This document shows, in pieces, positions 36,331 through 46,500 of a stretch of 64,000 bases of DNA (its first letter is position 1; each line of letters starts with the position of its first letter). This DNA is from Tenebrio molitor (Eukaryota; Arthropoda; Insecta; Coleoptera; Tenebrionidae): contig NC_091051.1 of NCBI RefSeq assembly GCF_963966145.1, positions 11,160,001 to 11,224,000 of the forward strand, written 5' to 3'. The notes beneath the pieces are model-generated. The model was not told the origin of the DNA, did no database searches, and worked only from the letters and a program-made list of their open reading frames with translations. The position numbers and the translations under genes were made by a program.

Positions 36331-39300
36331 GACGCCACCACCCAAAGAATTCGCCTGCATTTATCCTTCTATATCGAGGGCATTAAATCATGCCATATCA
36401 TTTTATTTTTAGTTCATTTGGCAATGTCTAAGTGACATACCTTTGATTTTTTATATCTTACTGAAGTATTTTTAGATTGATCCCATTTGATGCAAAACTC
36501 GTTGTAATTAGATCAATTAAGAGGATTTTTAAGCGAATGTTCCTTTGTCAGTTTGGTTGTATTATTAAAGGTCAGAACAAATGGCACAACATTCTCCTTG
36601 AAAGATTAAAAAGGAACTTAATTGGGCGTATTGATAGGAAGTTCTTCTTGAAGGGGACTGCTCAATATATCTTGCGCCTTATGCGTATTACGCTGCGGAA
36701 ACGGAACTAACTGCTCCCGCTAGTTAGCGATCAAGATCAAGATTATTAAATCAGCAGAAGTGTTTTCGGGCAGAATGCCAACCTTGAATTGTAAATTGAT
36801 ATTTTGAATAGGTCTCGATCGATGCGAACGAAGTGATACACAAAAATTACAGGGAAGCCCTTCTGGTTCATTTTCAGCGCGAAGCCGTACGATGTTATTT
36901 GACGATAACGACATCAAGGAGGAGTTGTGGAAAGAAAGAGAAGGGTGGGGGTGTAATCACCAGGGGCGGTCCCACGAACAAAATGAATATGGTTCATCAA
37001 CTATTGTATCCTGCGTCAACAATCTATCACGGCCTTCTTCGCTGACAGCTGGTGGCGTGTCTTAATGCGGCATTGTTCGCCTCTTTCACAAGAAACACAG
37101 CAAATATGTATTTTGTCGTGCCGATATCGTCCCAAATAAATTATTGCGACCATTGATTTCGGCGCCGCCATTAGTGGAGTAACGCTATTTTAAAATGGCA
37201 CATCAGCACCGTCTCTGGGGTGTTGTTCTTAGTTTAAACGGTCCCGTTTCATCTGTAGCAGCGAAATGAAACAGTATGTTCAATGACCAGCGCAGCTCGC
37301 CAGCTGGACACCAATTTACCGACCGTTTCGATATTTCACAGATAATTGGTTTCGTAACTTATGGACTTTTATTTTCCATCACGCCATGAAAGAAATATCG
37401 GTCTTGCGGGCGATTTATGCTGGAGCGTCATTAAAATTTGGCCGGGCCAAGGGGTAGGTACGATGTTTGGAGTCGCGGTGGAGATTTGAATAAGTTTATA
37501 ATATCGTGAAGCCTTCTTTCGAATTTCCTCTTGGATGCAATAAATTTCATGAATTATCGCTCTTCTTCGTTCTTTTAATTGATTTTCTTGTCATAGCCCT
37601 AATTTAAATAATTTAGCACCGCCGCGGATAGGCTCAACTTTTCCACGGTTTTGACTGATATTAAAATCGAAATTAAAACCCCTGTCGCTAGTCGTAGACA
37701 ATGTAACGATAATTATTCAAAGAGATTCACGTGATCACAATATCGCATCACATATTACACCCCTCGAGGTTTCCGCTAACATGTAATGAATTCCTTCTTG
37801 GCGTTGACAAATCACTGCAGTGGGACAAAATTCTGTCGGTCTTTGGCTCAGAAACTGTGATAACCGGCTATTGCTGCACAATAACGGTGTCATCACATGT
37901 TCCCTTCATAATTTGATAGATTGCCAGCATGCGTGTGTCGGTCGCATTTTTGTGCCCAACCGTGCTTGTTCTTCTGGTGTTTAATCGATGTGGAAGACTG
38001 GACGGCAGGAGACTCCTCCACTCATCGACACACACTTAATGAAACTTAAGATGATGCTGGTCCTCTCCTATCAAACTCCTGTTCGGAGCATTAATAGCTA
38101 GTAAAACTGTGCATATTATCCACTTCAGCGTCCATGCAAGTGGAGCACAACGAGTTAGGGTGGTCAGCAAGGGACGGCCATTATATGCTCGATTAAACCA
38201 CATAAAGTAGAGTGCTGCGGAATATGAACACCCAACATACCGATAGTCAGCACTTTACTACTCACCCTTGTTGTCAGAATCATGAATTGGAAATGGACAG
38301 AGCGGCAAAAAACCACCGCAAATGTCATTGTTGTTTCTATTAATATCCAGTCGGAGTTTGGGCCATAATTTTTTAAAATCCACTTTTATCTTTATAGGAC
38401 GGAATATTGGAAGGAAAATAGAAATTCGTTTATCTTGGATGGCTTCACTCTTATAAAACGTAATAACATCAAATTAGTTATTTCAATTTACTTTGAGATA
38501 GATCCAGTTTTTATAACGGCCATTAGACATCATTTTATAAAAGAACGTAATGGCGAAGTTAAAGGGCAAAGGCTGCTCATTCCAAGGGGGCATTGTTCGG
38601 CAAAAAGACAAACCAGTAGCGTTTAACGGGATCGCAACGCATTATCAAACTCATTATCATATCGCGCGACATTATCAAAATAGAAAACAACGAACATACC
38701 AACAGTCACAGTTTTTGAACCTACTAAAACCCAAGCCACATTTTGCAATAACGTGTGTAAAGTGTTTCGCAAATAAATTTTGATCCCGATTATGATAAGA
38801 ATAAATGAAACGTTCCCTACAAAACCTGCCCTCGAGCCTTTATTATCCACACTTACGTGGCCACCTTACACATTTTCAAAGTCGCTACTCCTTGACCTTT
38901 AAAACGCAGATACATCACAAATGTCCCGAACAAGCATTTTCAACAGCTCCAGTTTATATAATGTCCCATTATAGCTTTTATGAAACGAAAACAAAATTCT
39001 CTCGCTCGATTGCCCAGATACTTATACATTTATGAAGACAATAAGGCCGTTCGCTCCACTTGTTTCTTTCTATCACAACTAACCGAAAAATGAGCTTGAT
39101 ATGCAAAGCCTCGTATTTGCCGCAGTTTTTTTCTTATTTCATGGATTTCCTACAACATATCTTATAAAATGCGATACTATCATCTTTAAAGTATCTGCTC
39201 TACCATAGTGACGTTGGAGAATTAATCATTAAACAATTCATTTTCAAGAATCATATTTTAAAGCTATTAAAAAGTATTCCTCAGTTTGGGAATAAATACA

Positions 39301-39520
39301 TCTCCATCAAATCTAACAACATCTCAACAATCTTATGTTTCAGTAGTTTTTTGCAGATTTAAATAACCCATTATTAACTAATTCGCATAAGTAAGGTGTT
39401 TCTATTTCAGCTCCACTTTGCTCTCTTGTAAAATCCGTTTTTGTAACAGTAGGAAATATAAATTAATGATGACTATTTTCATTCAGGAGAGGTTATCTAT
39501 ATTTACCGAGGATACTTTAT
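36331..39520. other. Non-coding stretch with GC-richer islands
   Basis: No recognisable protein frames. Bases 36700-37350 and 37380-38230 are clearly less AT-rich than the neighbourhood, with many short GC words but no splice-bounded frame I trust. They could be conserved regulatory DNA; a comparison with related genomes would tell. Confidence 0.4.
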
Positions 39521-39590
39521 GGAGCTTATTGCTTTTAGGAGCTTATTGCTACGTCAACGAATGTCCTCGTTGACGGAGCAATAAGCTCCT
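39521..39590. repeat. Near-perfect 24-bp stem hairpin plus direct repeat
   Basis: Bases 39537-39560 pair with 39567-39590 at 23 of 24 positions around a 6-base loop (ATGTCC). The arm starts AGGAGCTTATTGCT. The first 13 bases of that arm (GGAGCTTATTGCT) are also present just upstream at 39521-39533, so one side of the hairpin is duplicated. Confidence 0.85.
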
Positions 39591-39701
39591 CAATGAAAGA
39601 AAATTGCTTCTGTGAATTAAGAATAAAGTAATGCATATATTTCATTAAATTTTTTATTGAATATACTCTTTGTTTAAAGTTTCAAGGAGTCTATAGTTAT
39701 T

Positions 39702-39829
39702 TACGAACCAAATGCGGGAAGACGATGTTCCCGCATGAGCGCATTTTTTAAAGCACGAGCGGCGAAGGAGCGAGTGCCTTTAATTAATGCGCGAATGAAC
39801 GGAAGATGTCTTCACGCAAGTGGTTCGTA
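39702..39829. repeat. Snapback repeat with CGAGC...GAGCG loop
   Basis: The left arm ACGAACCAAATGCGGGAAGA then GCGCATTTTTTAAAG pairs with the right arm, whose reverse complement begins ACGAACCACTTGCGTGAAGA and includes GCGCATTAATTAAAG. The loop is CACGAGCGGCGAAGGAGCGA. A third copy of the tip (GTACGAAA) follows at about 39840. Architecture as in the hairpins at 18831 and 32412, but with different arm sequence. Confidence 0.65.
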
Positions 39830-40713
39830 CAATATTTTTTGTACGAAATTTAATTAAATTTTTTTGTTTTAATACATTAAACATAAACGAACATAAAACC
39901 AAGTAGGCAGTGATATTTGGTTATTAGAGAAACAATTGCTTCACTTGGTATTTCAATTTTTGCAATATGTAATTTGTGAATTTTGTAGGAACAATTTTCA
40001 ACGATTATAAATCTTTCCGTAATTTTTTAATGGAGGAAAACCCAGGGAAGTTGTATTTTATGAACTAAATTTTATTATTATCAAGATAGATTTTTTTTTG
40101 AATGCCTCAAAGGGCCAGTGTTTTTTGCAATTTTTACATTCGAGTCGATCGGGAAGCACTCGTTTCGGAGCGAGCGTTGGATGTTGGAAGCGTTGCTTTC
40201 AAGGCTATGAGTACAAAAAATAATAAAATGTATAGCGAAATTAAAAAAAAAATACGTAGAAAGTAATATAAAATTGGGGGGATTAAAGCAGAGGAGTAAA
40301 GATGTTTTTCAGCCTCCGTCTAAAAATTACTGATTTTAGGTTGGCGGCACTGAGTATCAGTATCATGTAGATTTTTTGTAGTGTGAAATATTGATGTTGG
40401 ATAAATTTGTATCCTTTATAGCAAGCTGTACATTGTGTATAGCAGAAGTCGAACCAGTGAAGGCCGAGGGGGTTATCAGACTTACGGGCGGGCGGCTACC
40501 AGGTCAACAACCCTCATGAACTGGCGATGGGTTAGGAGTAACAGAGAAGACAACGAGGATTCTGAATATTTGAGGAATTGATTGACTCTTGTGGTGTCAC
40601 AGTCGCTTCTTGGGTCTTTTATGTTGCCAATGGAAGAAAAATAAATTCCCTATCCGGTAATATTTTAACATAAATTAATAAATTAATAAAATGTTTTGTG
40701 TATTACACAGCCT

Positions 40714-40802
40714 GAAACTGTTTTGCAAGTGCTTGCACTTGTGGCGCCTCGGCTGACGCCTCTGCTCACATACCGCGCTTGCACCTGCAAAATGACAGTT
40801 TC
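40714..40802. repeat. Snapback hairpin with CG-rich loop
   Basis: GAAACTGTTTTGCAAGTGC pairs with GCACCTGCAAAATGACAGTT with small gaps. The loop has GGCGCCTCGGCTGACGCCTC. It lies 900 bp from the previous hairpin and has the same general design. Confidence 0.6.
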
Positions 40803-42323
40803 TATCATAAATAGAAAATAGGATACAACAGCAAATATTATAAAATCTGGTTTGTTGGGAAAATGTTGTTGTTGACTGTTTTCCAGATTTACTGTATACG
40901 AAAGAATTCAGCAAACTAAATTGAAATTAACGAGAGCACTTTCTTTCTCTTCCGAGTAATTTGATAAAAAGTTGGATACAATTAGAAATAATACCTTAGA
41001 AGTTTTTTTTATCGTGACATTTATAGAACAAACAAGAAAAACCCTGTTTAAACTTCTAAATCGTCTGAAATTTATTGCGGCAAGATTTCTAAGTTGACTA
41101 GTTTGAAAAATATGGACGTTCTGACTTTCTTGTTTCTTGGTTGAGAGTAGATTGCAAACAATCATACTTTCATATTAGTATTCGAGTGGAGACGTTCGGA
41201 GAAGTAACGCAAGTAAATTTCAATTAAATAATCATTTGAAGCGTCTAATTAAATTTGTCTTGTTTTAGGACTTCGTAGAACGAATTCGTGCTTGTCGAAA
41301 GTTAAAATTTGGAAATTGGTCGAGGCTGGCAGCCGTCCCGGCGCCTCCGCCAAAAAATTATCGTATTTATTGCGGCAATAAAAGCAAGTTCGATGGCTTT
41401 GCAGCAGAAAGAAAATTAAATGAAAGCCAGCGTTTGATTTGTGGCTCAGACGTCCTGCAGGAAAATGACTTCATAACACGAGAGCCGCCTATAAACATCT
41501 GCTGACCACTTAATTTAATCTGGAATCTAAAACTGCGCCCTGTTGTAATAACGGCGTATTACGCGAATCACAAATCGATTGTGTTGTTGGTGATCGATTT
41601 TACGGCCGATTCCGTCGATGTTTTATGAGCTGCTGATGACAATGTGAGAGGGCAAGGTCAGGGGTAACCAGGTGTTCCACCAGCTGCTATCATCGACCTG
41701 GTTACTAATCTAGACGGCATTTGTAGCACGCACTCGACACGCCTGACCATTCGAAGAGAACGTTCGTGTCACCCCAGCAATGCGGGGGTGCGTGAGCGTG
41801 ACTCATCTCTCATCAGCTCTCTTTCTTTGTGACGCTTATGGGGATGAAGGGGAGAAGGACCGGTGTACGTCTGAGCCAAATCGACAACGACACAGCCGAC
41901 ACGTGTTAGCTTATCAGATCACTGTTTATTTCCCACATTAGACCCAACAATTATTATTAGTTTCGACTAGTCGTTTTTTATTTCAATTACAAAATGTCGA
42001 ATCGATCGAGCCAATCCGGATATACCACCAGATTTATGACTTCCGCTAAAAGATCTGCCATGGAAAACCCCTCCAAATACGAGTGTATAAGCTAAAAACT
42101 GTATTTTGGGATTTATCTTACCAACTAAGTTAAGTAGAGTCTTTTGGTTCGTTCTTGATGTATATAAATTGATAATAGCTACATTCGGACTAGATACTGT
42201 GCCAACGTTCTTCATTGATACACTATACATATCAATTAATGCTAACATTTCCACGAATCTTTAAATTTAAACAATGAAAGAAAGATTTTGATTTGTGTAA
42301 CTTTAAACTTTCCTTAAACTATA
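40803..42323. other. Non-coding stretch, GC-richer at 41260-41960
   Basis: No domain-bearing frame. The minus-strand 95-codon frame at 41967-42254 has no recognised motif. Within the GC-richer part, an inverted pair with E-box-like words is listed at 41664-41705. Confidence 0.4.
41664..41705. other. Inverted pair flanking E-box-like words
   Basis: GTAACCAGGT (41664-41673) and ACCTGGTTAC (41696-41705) are perfect inverted arms with a 22-base loop containing CCAGCTGC. CAGGTG and CAGCTG are E-box words known to bind bHLH factors. A regulatory role is inference only. Confidence 0.35.
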
Positions 42324-42501
42324 TATCGTGCGTTCATAAATGCATCCTCAAAGTTGGCTTTGAGGAGTCGATTGTGAACGCGCCACTCGTGTAAAAACGT
42401 AGAATTGAAACACGTGATTCGTGATCCGTAATCCGTATAGTGCGTTCACAATCGACTCTTCAATGCCAACATTGAGGATAAATTTATATGAACGCACGAT
42501 A
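42324..42501. mobile_element. MITE family A, full copy (variant ends)
   Basis: It begins TATCGTGCGTTCATAAATGC then ATCCTCAAAGTTGGC and GTCGATTGTGAACGCGCCAC. The right arm is AGTGCGTTCACAATCGACTC ... AGGATAAATTTATATGAACG, ending CACGATA. The ends carry TGCGTT where other copies have GGGTGTT, identically on both sides, so this is a distinct sub-lineage rather than simple decay. The core has a small palindrome around GATTCGTGATCCGTAATCC. Confidence 0.85.
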
Positions 42502-42692
42502 CCTCCCATTAGTTAAATAACTCTTCCATTACAGTAAATAAGAGATATAAAAACACTATTGTGGTATTATTATTTATTAGATAACTTGATACTTTTTAAT
42601 ATGGGTTCCTTATTGTAACCAATTTAGTTAAGTGTCTAAATCATTAAATAACAAGGTAAAAAGTTAAACATAATTACATAAACATTTTTGTT

Positions 42693-43505
42693 TTATAATA
42701 CAAAAATTTCCGATAATATTGCGGAATCTGGAAAAGTGCCCCGAATGCTTGCAGCGTTTCCACGTTGAATGGCAAGGGAAATCCTCTCGAAAAGGAATTT
42801 CTTTGATTTTGAATCGCCTGATTCCGCGATAAGTCGGTTTCCGATGACATTAATGAAATCGATGGCTTCTTTGCACCAAGGGCCTAAGGTTTCAAATGCT
42901 AAACCTTTAAACACGTAGTTTGACGAAATGATTGAACTATATTTGCTATGTTTGCGTTTGCAAGCCATTTCAGCGGCAGAACCTGAGACTTCAGATGATT
43001 TCAATACGTAACTGTCTGCAAGTGTATCTACAACAGTGACGTCCCAAACCAAAGGTTGACCTTTAATCCACGGTACTAAAGTCATCCCATCTGGGCGTTT
43101 TCCGTCATCCCGAGACAGTCCGTTTGGTTCTAAAGTTGAATTCACATGAATTGAAGTTAAAGACCGATTGATAATGGAATTAATTTCAGTGTGTCTTGAA
43201 AATCTACCACTGCTTTTGAAACAACTTAGACCGTGGGTGCCAATTTCGTCAACTTTCGCATTGCATTTGCAAATATGAGGTGTACAAAGATTACAACCCA
43301 ATCTTAAACCAATACAAACTTGGAAGGAAGTGTTATCTAAAAGAGTACCAATATTAGGAGAAGGTATTGCATGTAACCAAGATCCTGATTCTCTGCATTG
43401 CAAAGCTTTAAAACGAGCCAAGTCTCTAGGTGAATTAAAGATTAAGTCATTGGCAATTATTCCTTTGATATTAATATTATCCCAATTCTTCTGAAAGTTA
43501 AACTG
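42693..43505 (-). CDS. R2-like retrotransposon C-terminal region with REL-type endonuclease (5'-truncated)
   Basis: The frame is open for 270 codons from 43505 (stop just upstream at 43506-43508) to the stop at 42693-42695. It begins with QxNWDN-type sequence and continues with a block containing SGSWLHAIPSPNIGTLLD, then a cysteine/histidine cluster (CNLC, CKC, GTHGLSC, RH). The core follows: KRPDG, then about 14 residues later VWDVTVVDT, and about 25 residues after that KRKHSKY. The order of zinc-knuckle-like cluster, PD, DVxV and KxxKY is the pattern of restriction-like endonucleases of R2-type non-LTR retrotransposons, which nick target DNA to prime reverse transcription. The reverse transcriptase that should precede it is absent. 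The C-terminal block LAFETLGPWCKEAIDF...SLAIQRGNAAS is shared with a second copy at 8902-9102. No stop interrupts the 270 codons. The first codons are preceded by TTTAACTTTCAG, which would also serve as a splice acceptor, so a spliced host-like exon is an alternative to a truncated element. No good ATG start lies near the beginning. Confidence 0.8.
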   Translation of the reverse strand, partial: QFNFQKNWDNINIKGIIANDLIFNSPRDLARFKALQCRESGSWLHAIPSPNIGTLLDNTSFQVCIGLRLGCNLCTPHICKCNAKVDEIGTHGLSCFKSSGRFSRHTEINSIINRSLTSIHVNSTLEPNGLSRDDGKRPDGMTLVPWIKGQPLVWDVTVVDTLADSYVLKSSEVSGSAAEMACKRKHSKYSSIISSNYVFKGLAFETLGPWCKEAIDFINVIGNRLIAESGDSKSKKFLFERISLAIQRGNAASIRGTFPDSAILSEIFVL

Positions 43506-43509
43506 TTAT

Positions 43510-46500
43510 TTAGATTCAGTGCAAAATTTGATATTTTTACATCACAAAAACGACAAATTATATTATTTATAAGTAATAAATACATAAAATGTAGTATTGG
43601 ACACACAGCATTGTCACTGTATAATGTGGTTAAAAATTGTCAACAATAATTGTACGTTTGCCAAACATATTAATACAAAGGATTAATATTATAAAACATG
43701 AAAAAGTCAGAGCAAATAATAAAATAGAATTCAATTCAATTAATTCATGATATTTGCAAGGTTGCAGATAAATTAAATTTTAAACAATATTAATGATAAA
43801 TTGTGATAGAGAAGTTTATAATCACCGGGGTTGTCGTTGTGTTTTAAAAACTCAAAAAGTGCTTTAAGATGCATTCAGAAAATAAGTCATTTAAAGAGAA
43901 GATAAAAACCTGTGAACGACCTGCAGTGGAATCTATTACTTTATTAAAAAGTATACTGGGTGAACGAACGAGCAGCCGGTTATAGACCACTCCCGCAAGC
44001 TATCAAAAGTGGTTTTGATCACTCGAGGAAATGAAGTAGTGCAGAAGCTTCCGTGGCTTTCACTAGCTGCCGTCGTTTCGCTTCGTCTGCAACGCTTGTA
44101 AATAATTTAAAATGACGCAAAGACAGGAATTGTCGTCTATGGGCTGCAATTTCCACAAGCTCGGCTTGCCCCGGAAAAATTACAACAAAATGCGATGCAA
44201 TATTCAAAAGGCCAATTCAAGTGAGGCCCAGGATTCTGCTAGATTAAAACATCCAGCCTAATAAGATTATAGTTTAAACGCAGTGAATATTTCACGACGT
44301 AAATGGAATGTTTAATAATTTAAAATCTTTTCCAACATCTAAGCAACAGTATTATACATTTTATGATTGGCCCAGTTAGTGAAATTGCTACTAATGAAAT
44401 AATTGAAATGTTCGTACTCCTACCTGGGTTATTAACTTGCTTTGTTTCGTTTTGTCTCGTTTTCGAACCTACTATACGGTATATGGAAGATACATATTTT
44501 GGAATCCGTGGGTAAGCTCTGTGCTTAACAATACACCATAAAATCAACAATATATTGAGGAAATGCAAGCAAAACCGACTTTGTCTGTTGTGTTTCGAAA
44601 GTTCGCTCTGTTATATCCAGTTTAATATTCGTTCCCGTTTTATTGCTATAATTTATGGAAATTCACCGTACCGGATTTTATTCACAAAAAATTTTATATT
44701 GTACGTGAAGACTAGCACGAATTTATCCACAACCTTATCCGAATAGCTTGACAGTAATAATAAAAAAACAACAAAATCCCAACGTCGCACAGCATTCCAC
44801 TTAAACGGAATCAATAATCGCATCGTTTAATTTTTTCTTCGGATCCATTTTATTATTTCCTGCTTGCCCCAAAGCGTTTTGTTTACAAAATTGTTTTCCA
44901 TCTGTCTCCCACAAAATTCTATCTGCACGTTCTTTACTGATTTGTACTTGATTATCTTTGGATTTGTACAGCGAAATGAGTAAGAACAAATGTTCCAAGT
45001 GAGTAATTTATATAAAAAGTTAATTTATAAAGTACACAATGAAAAATTGTAGACAAACAAAGTTGTCCTAAGAACCGCATGATGCAAGATTAAAAAATGG
45101 ATTCTTTACAGTCATAATAAATCAGAGGTAAAATTAATAGATCGTTGTTCGTCGCTTGCAGCTTGTAGTAAACATCGTCGAGCAGACTAAAAGGGTGTTT
45201 ATGTGATGGGAATCTTAAACCATGTAATTTATGAAAATGGTATTGTGCAGTATTACATTGAAATATTATTAGAAATACGACTCATAACGCAATGCACAAC
45301 GCATTCTTCTGCATCCTCTTACTCTACTTAAAATGTTTCTGTTATATCAACAGGATGTACGCAACTAAAACCAGCAATTCTGTTTAAAACACAAAAAAAT
45401 CAGTAAAGCAATAATCGACACTTTGACGTTATCCAAAAGCCATTCCTGATATGATATACAAGTTTCTTTATCGCAGTTGCCTGTGATTTATGGTGTACAC
45501 CTTTTCTGCATTGTAAATTTGACATATGACACCTCACATTTGTCAATTGCAATTTTGCAGTGTTAATTAGGGTATTCTGTGTTAGTTGAAGAAGCAAAAG
45601 AGTTCTTTTCAACACTGCATCGTACACAACACAAACACTTTCTTACTTTAGCAGTAAAGAAAATGGTTTATTCCCTGAAACAGGATTATAATGTCTTGTT
45701 ATTAAAATGGAATGTTCAAGAATGATGAGTGGACTTATTCACATAATGAATACCTTACAAAATATTCCAACGTTCTAAACCATGAAACGTCTTTATAGCC
45801 CTCTTGGAAATGTAATCAACTGATTTGTTCAGGCTGAAAGTGTAAATAAAGAACAATCAACTGGAATCTGTTCAGGATTAAAGAATGACTAAAGCATAAC
45901 CCACAAACCTTTGGCAATATTTATATATTTTAAAGACCAAGTACTCAAATAACAGACGATAAGAAAATGTTTGACGTTACTTCCGCAATATCAACCAGAC
46001 AATGTGGTAAAACATTTGCAAATATTCGAAGATGAGTAAAGTGACAGACAAAATTTGTAGGTGACATTTTTTTTAACTTTAAATTGTAATGCCTCAAAGC
46101 CCCTTAATTTTAGGCAACCAAGTAATCACAACAATCGACCCTTAGGGTAGTATAGTTACGTTGTGTATTGCAGGCGGCAAATTTCACAGCCAACTACGAT
46201 GCAAGAAACGTTTGTAATAATAACTCTGTATTTTGATTTGTAATTTGTTTGCATTTTTTAAAAATTCTTGTTACAGATTCGAAACTGTACGAAAATATTA
46301 TTGCGACAAGGTTTTCGAGTCCGTAGATTACCGTATTCGGTCCTTTCCAAATATCTTGCTGGGCGTTAATTAAAATCAAGTTGTGGGTCTGCTTCCTGCC
46401 TAAAACTAAATGTGTTTGCGCATAACACAATTATTGTTTGAAATTCGAAATCAACATCCGCATGTTAACTGAGTATAACAGTTTGTATAGAGAGGCTGTA

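Noticed and set aside
38095..38102. AGCTAGT as a second Helitron end
   Set aside because: No GC stem in front and no matching TC-type start upstream.
41967..42254. 95-codon minus-strand frame downstream of the endonuclease fragment
   Set aside because: Considered as a second retroelement frame or a small secreted peptide, but it lies beyond a MITE, has no signal peptide or motif, and its first codons are not a strong start.
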